Source of the DNA: Candidatus Cacconaster equifaecalis
GTDB taxonomy: Bacteria; Bacteroidota; Bacteroidia; Bacteroidales; UBA932
Assembly: GCA_018064445.1 (NCBI GenBank)
Contig: JAGHVE010000098.1
Coordinates: 1 to 34,117, forward strand
Direction of reading: 5' to 3'
DNA: 34,117 bases
Shown here piece after piece: positions 32,451 through 34,117 of the stretch. Numbering within the stretch: the stretch's first letter is position 1; every line of letters starts with the position of its first letter. The position numbers and the translations under genes are program-made. The notes beneath the pieces are model-generated. The model worked only from the letters and a program-made list of their open reading frames with translations, made no database searches and was not told where the DNA came from.

Positions 32451-32466
32451 CTCGCGTGTGTGCAAA
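32433..32466 (+). repeat. Island palindrome, copy 6 (RAYT stop codon)
   Basis: Left arm TTGCACGGACGCGAG (32433-32447), centre TAA (32448-32450), right arm CTCGCGTGTGTGCAAA. This is the most diverged copy. Its centre TAA, where other copies have TGA or TCA, is the stop codon of the transposase gene. Confidence 0.82.
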
Positions 32467-32475
32467 ACATCCGAT

Positions 32476-33003
32476 ATGTATACAAACACGACCACAATTG
32501 GAAATAAACTGCTATTGGAATACGCCGAAGTCCTACGGGGCGCTATCGACGAGTCAATCTCGCCTGCGGAAAGACTGCTACATGAAAGCGACGAGAAATT
32601 TATAGACTCGCATCTTTTCAATCTGACACAGGCGGAGATAGTTGTCGAACCGCTCAACAATTACCTTCAGGATGAGGTTTCCGTCGGGAGGCTTCTGGGT
32701 TTTCTCAATGCAGAAGCGGAGTGTATTGAGTCTATGAATCTGACTATCAAGGAAAAGAAGCAACGGTACGTAATAATAATCGTAAACGCACTTGCTTCAA
32801 CTCTATGGCGTCATCCTTCTCAGCAGAAACGCTTTCTCAGCAGATGCAGATGGGAAATTGGAATTGATTCAGTCACCTGGGATACCCAAACGAGCCGCAT
32901 AAGGAATGCAAAAGAGTGCAACAGATGCGTCAGCAGTAAAGCCCTCAATCTACGCAATGAACTTTATGAGCAACTGGGCATCCCCATCGAGCATAGATTA
33001 TGA
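32476..33003 (+). CDS. Hypothetical protein between two palindromes
   Basis: 175 residues, not recognised. It is soluble and mostly helical, with LLLEYAEVLRGAIDES, a segment QAEIVVEPLNNYLQDEVSV, KEKKQRYVIIIVNALASTLWRH, and a late Cys pair (AKECNRCVSS), but no catalytic signature, signal or membrane segment. ATG 32476 is preferred to a GTG at 32458, which lies in palindrome copy 6. It begins 25 bases after the RAYT stop with no promoter between, so it is probably co-transcribed. The stop TGA (33001-33003) is the first codon-sized end of palindrome copy 7. Function is unknown. Confidence 0.6.
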   Translation: MYTNTTTIGNKLLLEYAEVLRGAIDESISPAERLLHESDEKFIDSHLFNLTQAEIVVEPLNNYLQDEVSVGRLLGFLNAEAECIESMNLTIKEKKQRYVIIIVNALASTLWRHPSQQKRFLSRCRWEIGIDSVTWDTQTSRIRNAKECNRCVSSKALNLRNELYEQLGIPIEHRL

Positions 33004-33049
33004 AAGTTTGCGCAATACGCGAGTGACTCGCGTATTGCGCAAACTTTCA
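33001..33049 (+). repeat. Island palindrome, copy 7 (hypothetical/recQ junction)
   Basis: The most complete copy: 23-bp perfect arms (33001-33023 and 33027-33049) around the centre TGA. Core TTGCGCAATACGCGAG as elsewhere; outer ends TGAAAG and CTTTCA. The outer TGA ends the hypothetical gene and the outer TCA is the stop of the convergent recQ. A strong bidirectional terminator is likely. Confidence 0.97.
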
Positions 33050-34117
33050 TACAGAACCCTTCTTCTTCAGCCGTGAACGGATAGAACCCGTATTGCGCTG
33101 CAATATTTCCGCCAATTCAGAGATTGACTTACCCTGCCTCCATAAGAAAAGCAGAGTCTTCTCTTCTTCATCAGTCCAAGGAGCATAGGCATTTGGATGC
33201 GCCTGCTTCTGCATCTCCATATAAGAAAATTTCTTACCTGAGCCATCCGGCCCCATAGGCAATTCGGCGGACATTTCGACAACATCTGTAATACCAAGAT
33301 GGCTACATATCAGATTCACGAATTTGTCGCCAAACTGAGACTTCTTGTACTCGCCAATACCGAAAGCGTTTCCGAATTGGGACAGACTGGTCGGTTTCAA
33401 GCTTGCCAGAGAATGTAAAGATTTGTCAGACAGGACAATATAGGCAGGTTTATGCATTTCATTCGCAATGGTCCTGCGCAATTCCCTGAGCTTTTCAAAC
33501 AACACCTGGTCTTCTGACTGCGGTTCCTCTTCCGGAACGGATTGCGGATTTTCCGGTTTGCGCTTGGCTGCGATGAGGCTTTCCTTGACAATCACTGACA
33601 GCTGAGCATCCTTCCTGCCATATAGCACATCTTCACCCAATGGCGTAACTTTCAGATGATTATATTCATCGTACGCAATTTCAATGTACCCCAACTGCAA
33701 CATCTGCAGAAGATACGCGCGCCAGTCGGCATCCGGAATATCACGCCCGACACCGAAAGTCCTCAGTTTATCGAACCCCTTTGCCATAATCAGTGGCGAA
33801 TGGTTTCCCCTGAGAATGTCCGTTGCCAAGGAAAAGCCCGCCTGCTCCCCTGCCCTTCTAATGGCGGATAACGCTTTCTGTACAATCGAAGTACCGTCAA
33901 AATGCTGCGGCGGGTTCTTGCAAACATCACAATTGCCGCAATTGCAAGTACTCGTCTCGCCAAAATAATTCAAGAGTATCCGCCTGCGGCACACCTGTGC
34001 CTCGGCATATTCCTGCATACGCTTGAGTTTCTCGATATTGATATCCTGCTGACCGCTCTCCAGAGCAAACTTTCGAAGCATAATCAAATCCTGCACATTG
34101 TAGAACAGCACGGTTTC
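33047..34117 (-). CDS. recQ: ATP-dependent DNA helicase RecQ, C-terminal part
   Basis: The last 356 residues of a leftward gene whose N-terminal helicase domain lies beyond the window; the frame is open to the edge (ETVLFYNVQDL). Seen in order: the end of the helicase region (LFYNVQDLIMLRKF), the four-Cys zinc module (CRRRILLNYFGETSTCNCGNCDVC), the RQC winged helix (RGNHSPLIMAKGFDKLRTFGVG), an HRDC domain (LFEKLRELRRTIANEMHKPAYIVLSD), and a C-terminal helix-turn-helix extension (PWTDEEEKTLLFLWRQGKSI). RecQ unwinds DNA during repair and recombination. The stop lies in palindrome copy 7. Because the gene is partial, exact length and start cannot be judged. Confidence 0.92.
   Translation of the reverse strand, partial: ETVLFYNVQDLIMLRKFALESGQQDINIEKLKRMQEYAEAQVCRRRILLNYFGETSTCNCGNCDVCKNPPQHFDGTSIVQKALSAIRRAGEQAGFSLATDILRGNHSPLIMAKGFDKLRTFGVGRDIPDADWRAYLLQMLQLGYIEIAYDEYNHLKVTPLGEDVLYGRKDAQLSVIVKESLIAAKRKPENPQSVPEEEPQSEDQVLFEKLRELRRTIANEMHKPAYIVLSDKSLHSLASLKPTSLSQFGNAFGIGEYKKSQFGDKFVNLICSHLGITDVVEMSAELPMGPDGSGKKFSYMEMQKQAHPNAYAPWTDEEEKTLLFLWRQGKSISELAEILQRNTGSIRSRLKKKGSV

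Noticed and set aside
24610-33049. CRISPR array
   Set aside because: The seven repeats are palindromic, irregularly spaced by 0.2-5 kb and lie in or between genes; there are no spacers and no cas genes.

Overview
The window reads as a chromosomal segment from a member of the Bacteroidales (Bacteroidota), probably an uncultured gut lineage. Evidence: nearly every transcription unit starts with the Bacteroidetes -7 box TAnnTTTG, in places with a -33 TTTG about 20 bases upstream; Shine-Dalgarno sequences are mostly absent; and the gene content (BamA with two Skp/OmpH proteins, fused KorA plus KorB, RpoN with a SPOR protein, Tat-exported aldo/keto reductase with a polyferredoxin) is typical of that order. 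Species cannot be fixed from the sequence alone.

Bases 1-24.6 kb are dense core genome. A truncated Tat-exported Gfo/Idh/MocA oxidoreductase diverges from a double-Rid-domain protein, followed by a Dabb protein, tRNA-Val(GAC) directly abutting murI, and a leftward run bamA, skp, skp, korA, korB, gdhA. Further leftward are xseA, xseB and uppS; cysS and miaB run rightward; a lipoprotein, a SPOR protein and rpoN form one leftward operon; a polyferredoxin, an aldo/keto reductase and an M3 peptidase form another. An OmpA-like protein with its own terminator and a GNAT acetyltransferase close the region. Four convergent gene pairs here have overlapping or touching stop codons.

Bases 24.6-34.1 kb are an accessory island. 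It holds a four-gene leftward SMC operon of the Wadjet/MksBEFG type (jetA, jetB, jetC, jetD order: kleisin, MukE-like, SMC ATPase, Toprim nuclease). Diverging from it is a REP-associated tyrosine transposase (RAYT, HUH family), then a small unrecognised gene and the C-terminal part of RecQ. Seven copies of one 35-50 bp palindrome (core TTGCGCAATACGCGAG, 3-nt centre, reverse complement) occur only in this island: between convergent genes, inside the jet operon, and three times inside the RAYT gene itself.

The 591-bp gap between jetA and the RAYT gene holds the most unusual structure. Two divergent leaders of about 180 bases are homologous to each other. Each has the same -7 box, the same short 5' hairpin, a long GGGGARTATCTGC stem with a compensatory base-pair change, a CCTGA...TCAGG hairpin and a CGGTT hairpin, with nearly identical spacing. 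I interpret this as a previously unnoticed paired structured RNA controlling, or transcribed with, the defence operon and the transposase. All functional statements about it are inference.
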